From Nocardioides eburneiflavus (GTDB taxonomy: Bacteria > Actinomycetota > Actinomycetes > Propionibacteriales > Nocardioidaceae): 64,000 nt of DNA. Position 1 is the stretch's first letter. Every line of letters begins with the position of its first letter. The stretch lies in NCBI RefSeq assembly GCF_004785795.1, contig NZ_SRRO01000001.1:4340001-4404000 (forward strand), in the 5' to 3' direction. The translations under genes and the position numbers were made by a program. Under the pieces are notes generated by a model, which worked only from the letters and a program-made list of their open reading frames with translations, did no database searches and had not been told where the DNA came from. This document shows positions 1 through 9,844 of the stretch, piece by piece.

Positions 1-43
1 AGGAGACGACCTGGACCTGGCGACTGGGCGCGGCCACGGTGGT

Positions 44-1051
44 TCAGTCCTCCTGTGTCCGTGCAGCGGCTGCGGTCTCGTCGTCCATCAGCACGACGAG
101 CCGCCCGGTGACCGTTCCGGCCCGCAGGCGGTCGATGCCGAGGGGCACCTGGTCGAAGGCGAGGTGCTCCACCGTCGGCACGATCTCACCGGCGGCGAGG
201 TAGTCGTAGACCCGGACGATGTCGTTGCGAGTGCCACCCGAGGAGCCGTGGATGTGCGCCTTCCGGTGGATCACGTCGGCGGTGTTGAGGGTGGTCGACA
301 CGGCACCGAGCCCGACCATCACGATGGTGCCGCCGGTGCGGATGGCACCGACGGCGGCCGCCGTCGTGGTGCCGAAGCCCGCGAAGTCGACGACGACGTC
401 GAGGTCCATGCCCACCAGCCCGTCGGCCGAGTCGACCACCGACGCCAGGCCGAGCCGCTCACCGAGGGCGAGCGCGTCCGGGCTGATGTCGGCGCCGTGC
501 ACCTCGGCCCCGCGCAGGACCGCGATCCGGGCGCCGACCTGGCCCAGGCCGCCGAGCCCGATGATCCCGACGCGGTGGCCGGGCCCCACGCCCGCCACCT
601 CCACGACGGCATGGTGGGAGGTCATGCCGGCGTCGGTCCCCAGCGCGGCGAGGTCGAAGGAGAGATGCTCGGGAAGTGGGACGAGGTCCTCGGACGGCGC
701 GAGGGTGAAGGCGGCGTACCCTCCGTCCCGGCCGTAGCCGGGGACCGTGCGCCCCATGGGAAAGACGCCCACCCGGTCCCCGGTGCGTACGTCGCGGGCG
801 TCGGGGCCGACAGCGACCACCTCGCCCGCGATCTCGTGGCCGAGCGTGAGCGGGTTGCGCGTGATGTTCTCGACCCAGCTCGGCTCATCGAGCTCGCCGA
901 CGTCGGAGTGGCACATGCCGGCGGCCCTGACCCGCACCAGCACCTCATCACGCTGGGGCGTGGGCACGGGCACCTCGTTGCGGACGAGCGGGCGCCCCGT
1001 TCCGGTCCACTGCCACGCGGACATCCGCGCGGGGATCGTCGTCCGACTCAT
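44..1051 (-). CDS. Zinc-type (MDR) alcohol dehydrogenase without structural-zinc lobe
   Basis: Medium-chain dehydrogenase of 335 aa, predicted to oxidise an alcohol with NAD(P)+ in the cytoplasm. Visible motifs are the catalytic-zinc Cys in MCHSD, the GHE motif (LGHEIAGEV) and a Rossmann GLGGLG. The usual four-cysteine structural-zinc lobe is missing: between GDRVGV and GGYAAF there is only a short Cys-free loop, unlike the second ADH at 13479-14561, which has all four. The ATG at 1051 is chosen because GGAGG lies five bases before it; an upstream TTG in frame has no such site. It is transcribed divergently from the ABC importer. A TTGACG-17-TACGTT promoter (1087-1115) and a 13-bp operator (1072-1084) lie directly upstream, which places it in the island regulon. 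Substrate unknown. Confidence 0.85.
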   Translation of the reverse strand: MSRTTIPARMSAWQWTGTGRPLVRNEVPVPTPQRDEVLVRVRAAGMCHSDVGELDEPSWVENITRNPLTLGHEIAGEVVAVGPDARDVRTGDRVGVFPMGRTVPGYGRDGGYAAFTLAPSEDLVPLPEHLSFDLAALGTDAGMTSHHAVVEVAGVGPGHRVGIIGLGGLGQVGARIAVLRGAEVHGADISPDALALGERLGLASVVDSADGLVGMDLDVVVDFAGFGTTTAAAVGAIRTGGTIVMVGLGAVSTTLNTADVIHRKAHIHGSSGGTRNDIVRVYDYLAAGEIVPTVEHLAFDQVPLGIDRLRAGTVTGRLVVLMDDETAAAARTQED

Positions 1052-1071
1052 GCTGACCTCCACCAAAGAAT

Positions 1072-1084
1072 TGAACTCAGTTCA
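1072..1084. promoter_or_regulatory. Regulon operator 1 (TGAACTCAGTTCA)
   Basis: Perfect TGAA-N5-TTCA inverted repeat two bases downstream of the -10 of the ADH promoter, so a bound repressor would cover the start of transcription. First of at least sixteen copies in the island. Confidence 0.75.
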
Positions 1085-1086
1085 TG

Positions 1087-1115
1087 AACGTAGGACCCCG
1101 TGCCCGGACCGTCAA
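1087..1115 (-). promoter_or_regulatory. Sigma-70 promoter of the alcohol dehydrogenase
   Basis: On the minus strand the -35 is TTGACG (1115-1110), the spacer is 17 bp and the -10 is TACGTT (1092-1087). Operator 1 follows immediately. The same arrangement recurs at 1179, 7022 and 24109. Confidence 0.65.
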
Positions 1116-1156
1116 GGCGATGTCGTCGAGCCATCGCCGACACCGGGGGGTCGTGA

Positions 1157-1169
1157 TGAACTGATTTCA
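1157..1169. promoter_or_regulatory. Regulon operator 2 (TGAACTGATTTCA)
   Basis: Perfect TGAA-N5-TTCA repeat in the divergent ADH/importer intergenic region, just upstream of the importer -35 box. Together with operators 1 and 3 it gives three sites within 160 bp. Confidence 0.65.
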
Positions 1170-1178
1170 AACCGGTGA

Positions 1179-1207
1179 TTGACGTCACAGGGCAGGAGTC
1201 CTACGCT
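1179..1207 (+). promoter_or_regulatory. Sigma-70 promoter of the ABC importer operon
   Basis: The -35 is TTGACG (1179-1184), the spacer 17 bp and the -10 TACGCT (1202-1207). Operators flank it on both sides (1157-1169 and 1216-1228). Confidence 0.65.
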
Positions 1208-1215
1208 AACTGAAC

Positions 1216-1228
1216 TGAGATCACTTCA
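1216..1228. promoter_or_regulatory. Regulon operator 3 (TGAGATCACTTCA)
   Basis: One mismatch from TGAA-N5-TTCA. A second, overlapping one-mismatch copy (TGAACTGAGATCA) starts five bases earlier at 1211. Lies between the -10 and the ribosome binding site of the importer gene. Confidence 0.6.
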
Positions 1229-1244
1229 ATCTAAGGAGCACGGC

Positions 1245-2288
1245 ATGACCATCAAGAGTCTGCGACTCGGGGCGCTGGTCACCGGTCTCGCATTGACCCT
1301 CGCCGCCTGCGGGGGAAGCAGCGGCGGCACCCCGAGCGGAGCAGTCGACGGCGGCTGGGACGACGTCGTCGCAGCAGCCGAGAAGGAGGGCAGCGTGATG
1401 CTGTACTCCAGCCACAACCCGGTCAACCTCGAGTCCCTCAAGAAGGCCTTCGAGGCCGAGTACCCCGACATCACCATGGAGTACGTGCGTGGCACCGACG
1501 CGGAGCTGAACCCCAAGGTGGAGGTGGAGAACCAGACCGGGCGCGGCACCGCCGACGTCCACATGGTCACGGACACCAACTGGATCAACAGCGCCGCCGA
1601 GAGCGGCACGTACTCGGCCGAGCTCCTCGGCCCCGAGGTCACCGAGTCCGGAAACTACGACGACGACACGAGCCTGATCGCCGACCGGTTCGTGCTCACC
1701 AGCGTCGCCGTCTTCGCCCTCGGCTGGAACACCGACATCCTGCCCGAGGGGCTGGGCGACGTGACGGACGTGATCAAGCCCGAGCTCAAGGGCAAGATCG
1801 GGATCGTCAACCCGACCGGCATCGCGGTCTACAACGACCTCTACCGGTTCCTCGAGAACACCTACGGCGAGGAGTTCATCGAGGACCTGGCCTCGCTCGA
1901 GCCACGCATCTACCCGAGCTCACTCGGTATCGCCCAGGCCCTGACATCGGGGGAGATCGCGGCGGCCCCGATCGTCAACACCCTCGGCACCGAGAAGGCC
2001 TCCGGCGCACCGGTCGACTGGAAGCTCGCGCCCGAGCCGTGGGGCGCTGCCTGGTACACCCACGTCCTGTCCTCCGCAGCGCACCCGAACGCGGGACAGG
2101 TCCTGGCGGACTTCATGGCCTCCGAGGAGGGACAGACCGCCCTCAGCGCCGGTTACGCGGCTACCCTGCCCGGCATCGAGGGCGCCGTGGCCCAGGCCTC
2201 CGACGTGACGCTGGCGGACCCGTCCGACCTGACGGCGGACGACCTCAAGGCGCGTGAGAGCGACTGGGAGTCGCTGTTCCTCAACTAG
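1245..2288 (+). CDS. Ferric-type ABC transporter substrate-binding lipoprotein
   Basis: Periplasmic-binding lipoprotein of 347 aa. The N terminus is a lipoprotein signal with lipobox LAAC and Cys22 as the lipidated residue. The body resembles the Fe(3+)/AfuA-FutA-type binding proteins (SBP-like/ABC-8 fold), with an early LYSSHN segment typical of that group and a PSSLGIAQAL helix near the end. AAGGAG lies six bases before the ATG at 1245; an in-frame start 22 codons earlier would overlap the operator and is rejected. It heads an importer operon with the ATPase and a fused permease. Related binding proteins also carry phosphonates, polyamines and organic acids, so the family name does not prove iron as ligand. 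Its operator and promoter place it in the catabolic regulon, which suggests it imports the pathway substrate; that is an inference. Confidence 0.88.
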   Translation: MTIKSLRLGALVTGLALTLAACGGSSGGTPSGAVDGGWDDVVAAAEKEGSVMLYSSHNPVNLESLKKAFEAEYPDITMEYVRGTDAELNPKVEVENQTGRGTADVHMVTDTNWINSAAESGTYSAELLGPEVTESGNYDDDTSLIADRFVLTSVAVFALGWNTDILPEGLGDVTDVIKPELKGKIGIVNPTGIAVYNDLYRFLENTYGEEFIEDLASLEPRIYPSSLGIAQALTSGEIAAAPIVNTLGTEKASGAPVDWKLAPEPWGAAWYTHVLSSAAHPNAGQVLADFMASEEGQTALSAGYAATLPGIEGAVAQASDVTLADPSDLTADDLKARESDWESLFLN

Positions 2289-2294
2289 GGAGCG

Positions 2295-2332
2295 ACGCTC
2301 CGGGCACCGTGACCACCAGGTGCCCGGGGCGT
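2295..2332. other. Intercistronic stem-loop between binding protein and ATPase genes
   Basis: A 14-bp stem with one G-T-type mismatch (left arm 2295-2308, right arm 2319-2332) and a 10-base loop. No T-run follows. Such hairpins between binding-protein and ATPase genes commonly raise binding-protein mRNA relative to the rest of the operon; that role is inferred here. Confidence 0.55.
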
Positions 2333-2415
2333 TCCGCCGTGTCGGACCCCCGCCGCCCCGGACCCGCCCCGGGCGCCGACCATCGACCACTCCGAGCCCC
2401 CGAAGGACCCCCACC

Positions 2416-3572
<1,157 letters not shown>

Positions 3573-3576
<4 letters not shown>

Positions 3577-5267
3577 CCTCCCTGGTCCAGCGCCCCCTCG
3601 CGCTCGTCATCGCTGTCGGCTGGAAGGCGCGCCTCGGGTACGCCGTCCTGGTCGCCGCACTCATCTACATGGTCGTGCTCCCGCTCTACCGCCTCCAGTC
3701 GCTCGCGTTCGGCGACGGCGCCCGCGGCTACCGGGCCCAGTACGGTCGCGCCGACATCGGCGAGGTGATCTGGACGACGGTGCAGCTGGCCCTCGCGTCC
3801 GTCGTCATCGCCCTGGTCCTCGGCACCCTTCTCGCGTTTGCGACCAGCCGCCTCCCGCAACGATTCTCCTTCCTGCGGATGGTGCCGGTCCTGCCGATCG
3901 TCATGCCGGCTGTCGCCAACATCGTGGGGTGGGCGTTCCTGCTCTCCCCCGGCCCCGGCTACCTGAACGCCGCGATGCGCCAGCTGCCGTGGTGGGACCA
4001 CCTCGACTCCGGACCCGTCGACGTCTACAGCGCCACCTGGATCATCATCCTGACCGGCTTCGGACTGACGTCGTTCGTCTACCTGTTCGTCAGCGCCGGC
4101 ATGGCCGCGATCAGCGCCGAGCACCTCGAGGCCGCACAGACCAGCGGGTCCTCCACCATCGGTGTCTTCTTCCGCGTGGTGCTCCCGCTGCTGCGGCCGT
4201 CCCTCATCTACGGCGCCGGCGTCGCGCTGCTGCTCGGCCTCGGGCAGTTCACCGGACCGCTGCTCCTGGGCGCCAACACCGGCGTCAAGGTGCTGACCAC
4301 CGAGATGTACCGGCGCGTGTCGGAGTCACCCGCCGACTTCGCCGCAGCGGCGGCCGCCGGTTCCCCCCTCGTCGTCCTCGGCCTGCTCGTGGTCCTGGCG
4401 CAGAAGCTACTGCTGGGCGACCAGACCCGCTTCGTCACCCACGGCGGCAAGGCCTTCAAGTCCACCCCGACCCGCTCGTGGTGGGCCGTCACGTTCGTGG
4501 TCGCGTACGGCGTGGTGGCCCTGCTGCTGCCGCTGGTGGGGCTGGTGCTCGTCTCGTTGATGCCCTACTGGTCGGCCTCGCTGAGCCTGGACCTCTTCAG
4601 CCTGGACAACTTCCGAACGCTCTTCGCCACCCCGGACATCATCGACGCCGTGGTGACCAGCATCGTGGCGGCCTCGGTCGCCGTGGTGTTCTGCGTGCCG
4701 ATCGGCTTCGCCATCGCGAACCTGCTCGTGCGGGGGCGTCGCTACCGCGTGCTGCGGATCGTCGCCGACCTGGTCTCGGCGCTGCCGCTGGGCATTCCCG
4801 CGGTGATCTTCGGCGTCGGGTTCCTGCTGACCTACACGCAGCCGCCGATCATCCTGTACGGCACGCGCACCGTCATCATCCTGGTCTACATCGTGCTGAT
4901 GATCCCGTTCGCCACCCGTCTGCAGATGACCGCGATGCTGGCCCTCGGCGAGACCTACATCGAGGCGTCCGCCACCAGCGGTGCGAACCCGTTGACGACC
5001 AACGTGCGCATCGTGTTCCCCCTCATGCGGCCCGCGATCCTGAGTGCCGTCGCCCTCATGTTCATCCTGCTCACCCACGAGTTCGCGGCGTCACTGCTCG
5101 TCCGGTCGCCCACCACCCAGGTCATGGGCACGCGCCTCTTCGACCTCTGGAGCAACGGCTCCTACCCGCTGGTGGCGGCCATGGCGCTCCTGATGACCGT
5201 GGTCACCGGAGTGGGCGTCGCCGTCGCGATGGTCGTCGGCGGACGCAACGTGCTGGACAACCTCTGA
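3573..5267 (+). CDS. Fused double-domain ABC transporter permease, ferric type
   Basis: Integral membrane permease of 564 aa with two tandem binding-protein-dependent permease domains (about residues 60-290 and 330-560), as in FbpB/SfuB-type iron permeases, where one chain replaces a permease dimer. Each half has about six membrane segments and an EAA-like loop: one near EHLEAAQTSGSS in the first half and one near ETYIEASATSGAN in the second. It starts inside the ATPase stop codon and ends just before a strong bidirectional terminator, so the importer operon has three genes. Ligand unknown. Confidence 0.9.
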
Positions 5268-5274
5268 CGTACGA

Positions 5275-5308
5275 CGAAGGGCCCGGTCCTGGCGGACCGG
5301 GCCCTTCG
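5275..5308. terminator. Bidirectional hairpin between convergent genes
   Basis: Perfect 15-bp G/C-rich stem (5275-5289 with 5294-5308) and a 4-base loop TGGC. It sits between the stop of the importer permease and the stop of the convergent beta-propeller gene. No long T-run follows, which is usual in high-GC actinobacteria. Confidence 0.85.
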
Positions 5309-5325
5309 TGCTGCTGGCTGGATGC

Positions 5326-6918
5326 CTACTCGGCCCTCGTGAGCACCACGACCGTGCCGGTCCGGTCGCCGGCGACGTAGACCCGGCCGTCGGGGCCCGC
5401 GTCGATGCCGGCGAACGGCGGGATCGGACCGGGGATCATCTGCGGCAGGCCGTTGAGCACCTCACGGGTGCCTCCTTCGGCTGTGCCGAAGGGCAGGTCC
5501 GTCGCGACCGGAACGAGGTCGCCTCCGTCGAGGGGTACGGCGATCACGCGCGCGCTGCCGACCTCGCACACCAGGACCAGCTCGTCGACGACGGTCACGC
5601 CCTGGGGGGAACGCAGCCCCGACGCGAGGACCGCCCGCGTGCCGTCGGCCCCGATCCGCTCGAGGGTCCCGGCCACCTCGTCGGTGACCACGACCGCGTC
5701 GTCCGGACCGACCGCGACGCCCGCCGGTCGTTGCAGCCCGGCGGCCAGCACCTCGACCGCACCGGGCGCCGTGAGGCACAGCACGCGGCCACCACCGCCG
5801 TCCGTCACGAGGACCCGTCCGTCGGACGTCGAGGCGACGTCGAGCACGGTGTCGCCGAGCCCCTCTGCCCACACCTCGGCCTGCGTCCACGCGCCCGCAG
5901 GGTGCTTGGTCACCGTGCCGAGGTTGTTGGTCACGAGCATCGCGGCGCCGCCGTCGGCCGAGGCGACGGCGCGGGCGTACCCGGGGAACCCGGGGTCGGT
6001 GATCTTGTCGGTACGCGCCAACGTGCCGTCGTACGACAGGAGGGCCGCGCCGAGCCCGTCGGCGATGCAGACGCCGACATCGGTGGCGGCCAGTCCGTAG
6101 GGCGCCATCAGGCCCGGGGCGAGAAGCTGGCGCAGTCCCGTCCCGTCCACCTCGTGGACGGACCCGTCGATGTAGTAGGAGACGAACGTCCGACCGTCCG
6201 GGAGCAGGTCGAGGTTGTCCATCCCGGGACGCCCCGTGCGGTGGACCGTGACGACGTCCCGCGTGGCGGTGTCGATGGCCACCACGTCGCCGGATCCACC
6301 GAGTCCGACGTGGACGAGGCCGTCGGGGCCGGTGCGGCACGAGCACGGAGCGGCCAGGCCATCGACGACGACCTCGACCGGTCCCCCGTCGATGGACACC
6401 CGGACCACCTGCCCGGCGAAGGGAAGGGCGCTGTAGAGGTGACGGTCGGGACCGACGCACATCCCGTTGGGGCCGGCGATCCCGTCGGCCAGGAGCACGC
6501 GTGGGCGGTCGTCGCGGAAGACCTCGTAGATGGACCCGCTCGGGAGGAACTCCGTGACGAAGATCCGGTCCTCGAAGACGGTGATCCCGTTGGCGCCCTC
6601 GACACCGTCCTCGATGACGCGGTAGGCGCCGTCCGCCAGCTCGGTCACCCGGGCGTTCATGCACTCGGCGACGTACAGCCGGCCCTCGCTGTCGAAGTCG
6701 AGGTCGTCCGGGCTCACGATCGCGCTGCCGCGCGGCGAGACGACCATCAGCTCGCCGGTGTCGATGTCGATCCGGGCCACCTCGCTGCCGAAGGCGGACG
6801 CGCAGTAGAGCGCGCCGTCGGGGCCGAAGCGGAGGCCGTTGGCCCCGGCGAGGCTACGGGGCTGGGTCTGGTCGACGAGGCGCCACCCGGTGTGGGCGGT
6901 CGGCTGGTCCGATGTCAT
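5326..6918 (-). CDS. SMP-30/gluconolactonase-like beta-propeller protein
   Basis: Protein of 530 aa built of about a dozen short repeats of the type GPDG-x-LY-V or GPDD-x-V-V, as in SMP-30/gluconolactonase/NHL propellers. At 530 aa it is nearly twice the usual 290-300 aa, which fits two propellers or one large one. No signal peptide or membrane segment is visible. Family members include Ca2+-dependent lactonases and strictosidine-synthase-like proteins, so lactone hydrolysis is a reasonable but unproven guess. It is a single-gene unit with its own promoter (TTGACG-17-TAGTTT) and regulon operator at 6977-6989. Confidence 0.75.
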   Translation of the reverse strand: MTSDQPTAHTGWRLVDQTQPRSLAGANGLRFGPDGALYCASAFGSEVARIDIDTGELMVVSPRGSAIVSPDDLDFDSEGRLYVAECMNARVTELADGAYRVIEDGVEGANGITVFEDRIFVTEFLPSGSIYEVFRDDRPRVLLADGIAGPNGMCVGPDRHLYSALPFAGQVVRVSIDGGPVEVVVDGLAAPCSCRTGPDGLVHVGLGGSGDVVAIDTATRDVVTVHRTGRPGMDNLDLLPDGRTFVSYYIDGSVHEVDGTGLRQLLAPGLMAPYGLAATDVGVCIADGLGAALLSYDGTLARTDKITDPGFPGYARAVASADGGAAMLVTNNLGTVTKHPAGAWTQAEVWAEGLGDTVLDVASTSDGRVLVTDGGGGRVLCLTAPGAVEVLAAGLQRPAGVAVGPDDAVVVTDEVAGTLERIGADGTRAVLASGLRSPQGVTVVDELVLVCEVGSARVIAVPLDGGDLVPVATDLPFGTAEGGTREVLNGLPQMIPGPIPPFAGIDAGPDGRVYVAGDRTGTVVVLTRAE

Positions 6919-6976
6919 CAGGACGCCTTTCAGGAGGAGAGCTGCTCGGGCCCGCGGCCCTGCCTCTCAATTGACA

Positions 6977-6989
6977 TGAAGTCATTTCA
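6977..6989. promoter_or_regulatory. Regulon operator 4 (TGAAGTCATTTCA)
   Basis: Perfect TGAA-N5-TTCA repeat four bases downstream of the -10 of the beta-propeller gene promoter. Confidence 0.75.
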
Positions 6990-6993
6990 GGTG

Positions 6994-7022
6994 AAACTAG
7001 CCACACCGGACGTCGCCGTCAA
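6994..7022 (-). promoter_or_regulatory. Sigma-70 promoter of the beta-propeller gene
   Basis: On the minus strand the -35 is TTGACG (7022-7017), the spacer 17 bp and the -10 TAGTTT (6999-6994), followed by operator 4. It lies between the stop of the crotonase gene and the beta-propeller gene. Confidence 0.65.
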
Positions 7023-7041
7023 CGGCTGGTCCAGGGCAACC

Positions 7042-7794
7042 TCATCCTCGGACGAAGGCACGGACGAGCGTCTGCGCCTCCTCGCCCCGCGCCATCTCAG
7101 AGATCGTCCTGGCTTCCTCGGCCCCGACGTCGACCCGGCTCGACTCCCAGCCTGCCCGCAGCAGCCGGCGCACCTGGCCCAGCGCGCCGGACGGACCGTC
7201 CGCCATCGCTGTCGCGAGCTCCCAGGCCCGCACCTCGGGGTCCGGAGCCAGGTCGGTGACCAGCCCCCACTCCAGCGCCTGGGCGGCCGTCGCGGCGCGG
7301 CCGGACAGCGCGAAGCGCAGGGCCCGCTGCTGGCCGATCGCCCGGGGCAGGAGGAAGGAGACCCCGCAGTCGGGAGTGAGCCCGATCGCGGGATAGGCGA
7401 ACACGAAGGACGTCGCGGGATCTGCCACGACCACGTCGCACGAGAGCATGACGGCGAGCCCGGCGCCGGCCACAGCACCGTGCACGGCGGCAACCACGGG
7501 CTTCTCGACCTCGGAGAGCGCCCGGACAGCGGCATCGGCCTCGCTCGCGAGCTCGTGCAGGTACGCCGCGGGGTCGGCGGCGGCCGCGAAGGACGCCACG
7601 TCCCCGCCCGCGCAGAACCGGCTCCCCGCGCCGCTCACGAGCAGCGCACGGACGGCCGGGTCGGCGCCCGCCTCCTCGACGGCCGACCGCAGGGCGCGCG
7701 CGGTGGGCAGGTCGAGGGAGTTGGCCGCCTCGGGCCGCTCGAGCCGGAGGTGACCCACGCCGGCGGCGACACGGAGGCTGACCGTGGACGCCAC
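7042..7794 (-). CDS. Enoyl-CoA hydratase/isomerase (crotonase family)
   Basis: Crotonase of 250 aa. The oxyanion-hole segments are visible as GSRFCAGGDV and HGAVAGAGLAV. The second active-site region reads GLTPDCGVSFLLPR, close to the PaaG-type isomerases, where Asp replaces the catalytic Glu of true hydratases, so double-bond isomerisation is as likely as hydration. The start is a GTG at 7794, one base after the thiolase stop and seven bases after AGGAGGG; longer frames would run into the thiolase. It forms a two-gene unit with the thiolase upstream and would act in beta-oxidation. Confidence 0.85.
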   Translation of the reverse strand: MASTVSLRVAAGVGHLRLERPEAANSLDLPTARALRSAVEEAGADPAVRALLVSGAGSRFCAGGDVASFAAAADPAAYLHELASEADAAVRALSEVEKPVVAAVHGAVAGAGLAVMLSCDVVVADPATSFVFAYPAIGLTPDCGVSFLLPRAIGQQRALRFALSGRAATAAQALEWGLVTDLAPDPEVRAWELATAMADGPSGALGQVRRLLRAGWESSRVDVGAEEARTISEMARGEEAQTLVRAFVRG

Positions 7795-7795
7795 G

Positions 7796-8968
7796 TCAGA
7801 CCCTCCTGAAGAGGGCGGCGAGTGCCTGGCCGCCGCCGATGCACATCGTGACCACGCCCAGCTCGAGGTCGCGTCGCACCATGTCCTTGGCGACGCGCAG
7901 CGTGAGGATGGCACCGGTGGCCCCGACCGGGTGACCGAGGGCGATCGCTCCGCCGTAGGGGTTGACCCGGTCCGGGTCGAGCCCGGCGTCCCGCACGACG
8001 GCGACGGCCTGCGAGGCGAAGGCCTCGTTGAGCTCGATGGTGCCGATGTCGGACGGTCGGGTTCCGGTCCGCTCGAAGAGCGACCGCAACGCGAGGACCG
8101 GCGCGTAGCCCATCAGCTCGGGCTCCATCGCTGCCGTCGCGACGGCTTCGAGGCAGACGAGGCCGGCGAGCCCGCGCTCGGCCGCTGCGGACTCGCGGGC
8201 GAGCACGAGTGCGGCGGCACCGTCATTGATGCCCGACGCGTTCCCCGCCGTGACCGACCCGTTCCGCTGGAAGGCCGGACGCAGCGCAGCCAGGGTCTCC
8301 ACCGTCGTCTCGGGCTTGGGGTGCTCGTCGCGGTCCGCGGTGAACGGGCGACGCCCTCCCACCTCGACCGGGACGATCTCCTCGGCGAACGCAGCCTGCG
8401 CCGCCGCGGTGGCGGCGCGACGCTGGGACTCGGCGGCGAACTCGTCCTGCTCCGTGCGGGACACGGCGTACCTTTCCGCCACGTTCTCGGCAGTGACACC
8501 CATGTGGATGCCGTGGAAGGGGTCGGTCAGCATCATCACCGTGCCGTCACTGAGCGTACGGTCCCCCAACCGGTAGCCGTTGCGCGCGCCGAAGTCGTAG
8601 AACGGCATCCGGCTCATCGACTCGTCCCCGCCCGCGAGGGTGATGTCGAGGTCGTTCCACCGCATCTCCATCGCGGCCGACCAGACGGCCTGCAGGCCGG
8701 AGCCGCACAGGCGGTTGACCGTGTACGCCGGTACGGCGGCGGGCAGGCCGGCGGCGACCGCGACGCGTCGGGCGTTGTAGGCGTCGGCGCCCACCTGGCC
8801 GATGCAGCCCATGACGACCTCGGAGACGTCCGATCCGCCGACGCCCGCGCGAGCGAGCGCGGCGCGCACGGCTGTGGCGCCCAGCTCGAACCCGGGAACG
8901 TCCGAGAACATCCCGCCGAAGCTGCCCACTGGCGTCCGGGCGCCGTCGACGACGACGATCCTCTCCAT
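7796..8968 (-). CDS. Acetyl-CoA acyltransferase (thiolase)
   Basis: Degradative thiolase of 390 aa that would cleave 3-ketoacyl-CoA. The catalytic triad is intact: nucleophile Cys88 in NRLCGSG, His346 in GHPVGATGA and Cys376 in CIGGGQ. Start ATG 8968 follows GAGGAGC at suitable spacing; an in-frame start seven codons earlier lacks this site. The gene is divergent from an SDR gene, with one regulon operator (8992-9004) between them. A minus-strand promoter TTGTGG-17-TAGCGT can be read at 9040-9012. The crotonase gene follows directly. Confidence 0.92.
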   Translation of the reverse strand: MERIVVVDGARTPVGSFGGMFSDVPGFELGATAVRAALARAGVGGSDVSEVVMGCIGQVGADAYNARRVAVAAGLPAAVPAYTVNRLCGSGLQAVWSAAMEMRWNDLDITLAGGDESMSRMPFYDFGARNGYRLGDRTLSDGTVMMLTDPFHGIHMGVTAENVAERYAVSRTEQDEFAAESQRRAATAAAQAAFAEEIVPVEVGGRRPFTADRDEHPKPETTVETLAALRPAFQRNGSVTAGNASGINDGAAALVLARESAAAERGLAGLVCLEAVATAAMEPELMGYAPVLALRSLFERTGTRPSDIGTIELNEAFASQAVAVVRDAGLDPDRVNPYGGAIALGHPVGATGAILTLRVAKDMVRRDLELGVVTMCIGGGQALAALFRRV

Positions 8969-8991
8969 CTTGGAGCTCCTCGCACTCAACT

Positions 8992-9004
8992 TGAATTCAC
9001 TTCA
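8992..9004. promoter_or_regulatory. Regulon operator 5 (TGAATTCACTTCA)
   Basis: Perfect TGAA-N5-TTCA repeat in the 88-bp divergent region between the thiolase (minus) and SDR (plus) genes. A single site here could control both directions. A TACGCT box for the plus strand lies at 9011-9016, overlapping the minus-strand TAGCGT box. Confidence 0.75.
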
Positions 9005-9056
9005 GACTGTTACGCTACCCGCTGTCCCGACGAGCCACAACCGTCCAGGAGGTTCG

Positions 9057-9812
9057 ATGACCGCGAAGCGCTATGCCGCACGACGGGTGCTGGTGACCGG
9101 TGCCACGGGTGGGCTCGGCGAGGAGATCTGCCGCCGCCTCGCCGAGGAGGGCGCCACGGTCGTGGTGGCGGACCTGGACGGAGCCGACGTCGGAGGTCTC
9201 GCTGCGTCGCTGTCCGGTGGTCCGCACCCGACGACGTACCTCGACGTGGCCGACGAGGACCAGTGGCGCACCCTCGCCGAGCGGGTCCGGTCCGAGCTCG
9301 GCGGGCTCGACGTGCTGGTCAACAACGCCGGCATCGGCAGCCTCGGCACGGTCGAGGACGAGGAGCGCGAGCTCTGGGACCGCGTGCTGGCGGTGGATGC
9401 GACCGGCGTCTGGCTGGGCATGAAGCACCTCGGCCCCGTCATCGAGGCCTCAGGCGGCGGCGCCATCGTCAACGTGGCGTCCATCCTCGGCAGCACCGGC
9501 GGCCTGGGCAACAGCGTGGCCTACCACGCCGCCAAGGGCGCGGTCCGCACGATGACCAAGAACGCAGCGTTGCACTGGGCGACCCGCGGGGTGCGGGTCA
9601 ACTCGCTCCACCCCGGCTTCATCGCGACTGCGCCGCTCCTGCAGAGGTACGAGGGCACCGAGCGCCACCGGGCCATGCTGCACGGCACACCGATGGGCCG
9701 CCTCGGGCGCCCCGAGGAGATCGCCGGGGCCGTGGCCTTCCTCGGCAGCGACGACGCGGGCTTCATGACCGGCAGCGAGCTGTACGCCGACGGGGGGTGG
9801 ACCGCCCGCTGA
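9057..9812 (+). CDS. Short-chain dehydrogenase/reductase
   Basis: Classical SDR of 251 aa, predicted to oxidise or reduce a hydroxyl or keto group with NAD(P)(H). Motifs in order are the cofactor loop TGATGGLG, the DLDG acidic end that favours NAD(H), NNAG, the catalytic Ser in NVASI and YHAAK. AGGAGG precedes the ATG. The C terminus (YADGGWTAR) is the usual tetramer-forming end of this family. It is divergent from the thiolase under a shared operator. Substrate unknown. Confidence 0.9.
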   Translation: MTAKRYAARRVLVTGATGGLGEEICRRLAEEGATVVVADLDGADVGGLAASLSGGPHPTTYLDVADEDQWRTLAERVRSELGGLDVLVNNAGIGSLGTVEDEERELWDRVLAVDATGVWLGMKHLGPVIEASGGGAIVNVASILGSTGGLGNSVAYHAAKGAVRTMTKNAALHWATRGVRVNSLHPGFIATAPLLQRYEGTERHRAMLHGTPMGRLGRPEEIAGAVAFLGSDDAGFMTGSELYADGGWTAR

Positions 9813-9813
9813 G

Positions 9814-9837
9814 GCCGACCACGGACCTGTGGCCGGC
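9814..9837. terminator. Possible short hairpin between convergent genes
   Basis: Nine-base arms (9814-9822 and 9829-9837) with one mismatch and a six-base loop, between the SDR stop and the convergent MBL gene stop. Weak; no T-run. Confidence 0.3.
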
Positions 9838-9844
9838 GTCCCTG

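Noticed and set aside
5308-7809. Long plus-strand open frame of 833 codons opposite the beta-propeller and crotonase genes
   Set aside because: A shadow of high-GC coding DNA: His/Asp/Arg-rich translation, no family motif, no start site, and it spans two well-supported minus-strand genes and an operator.
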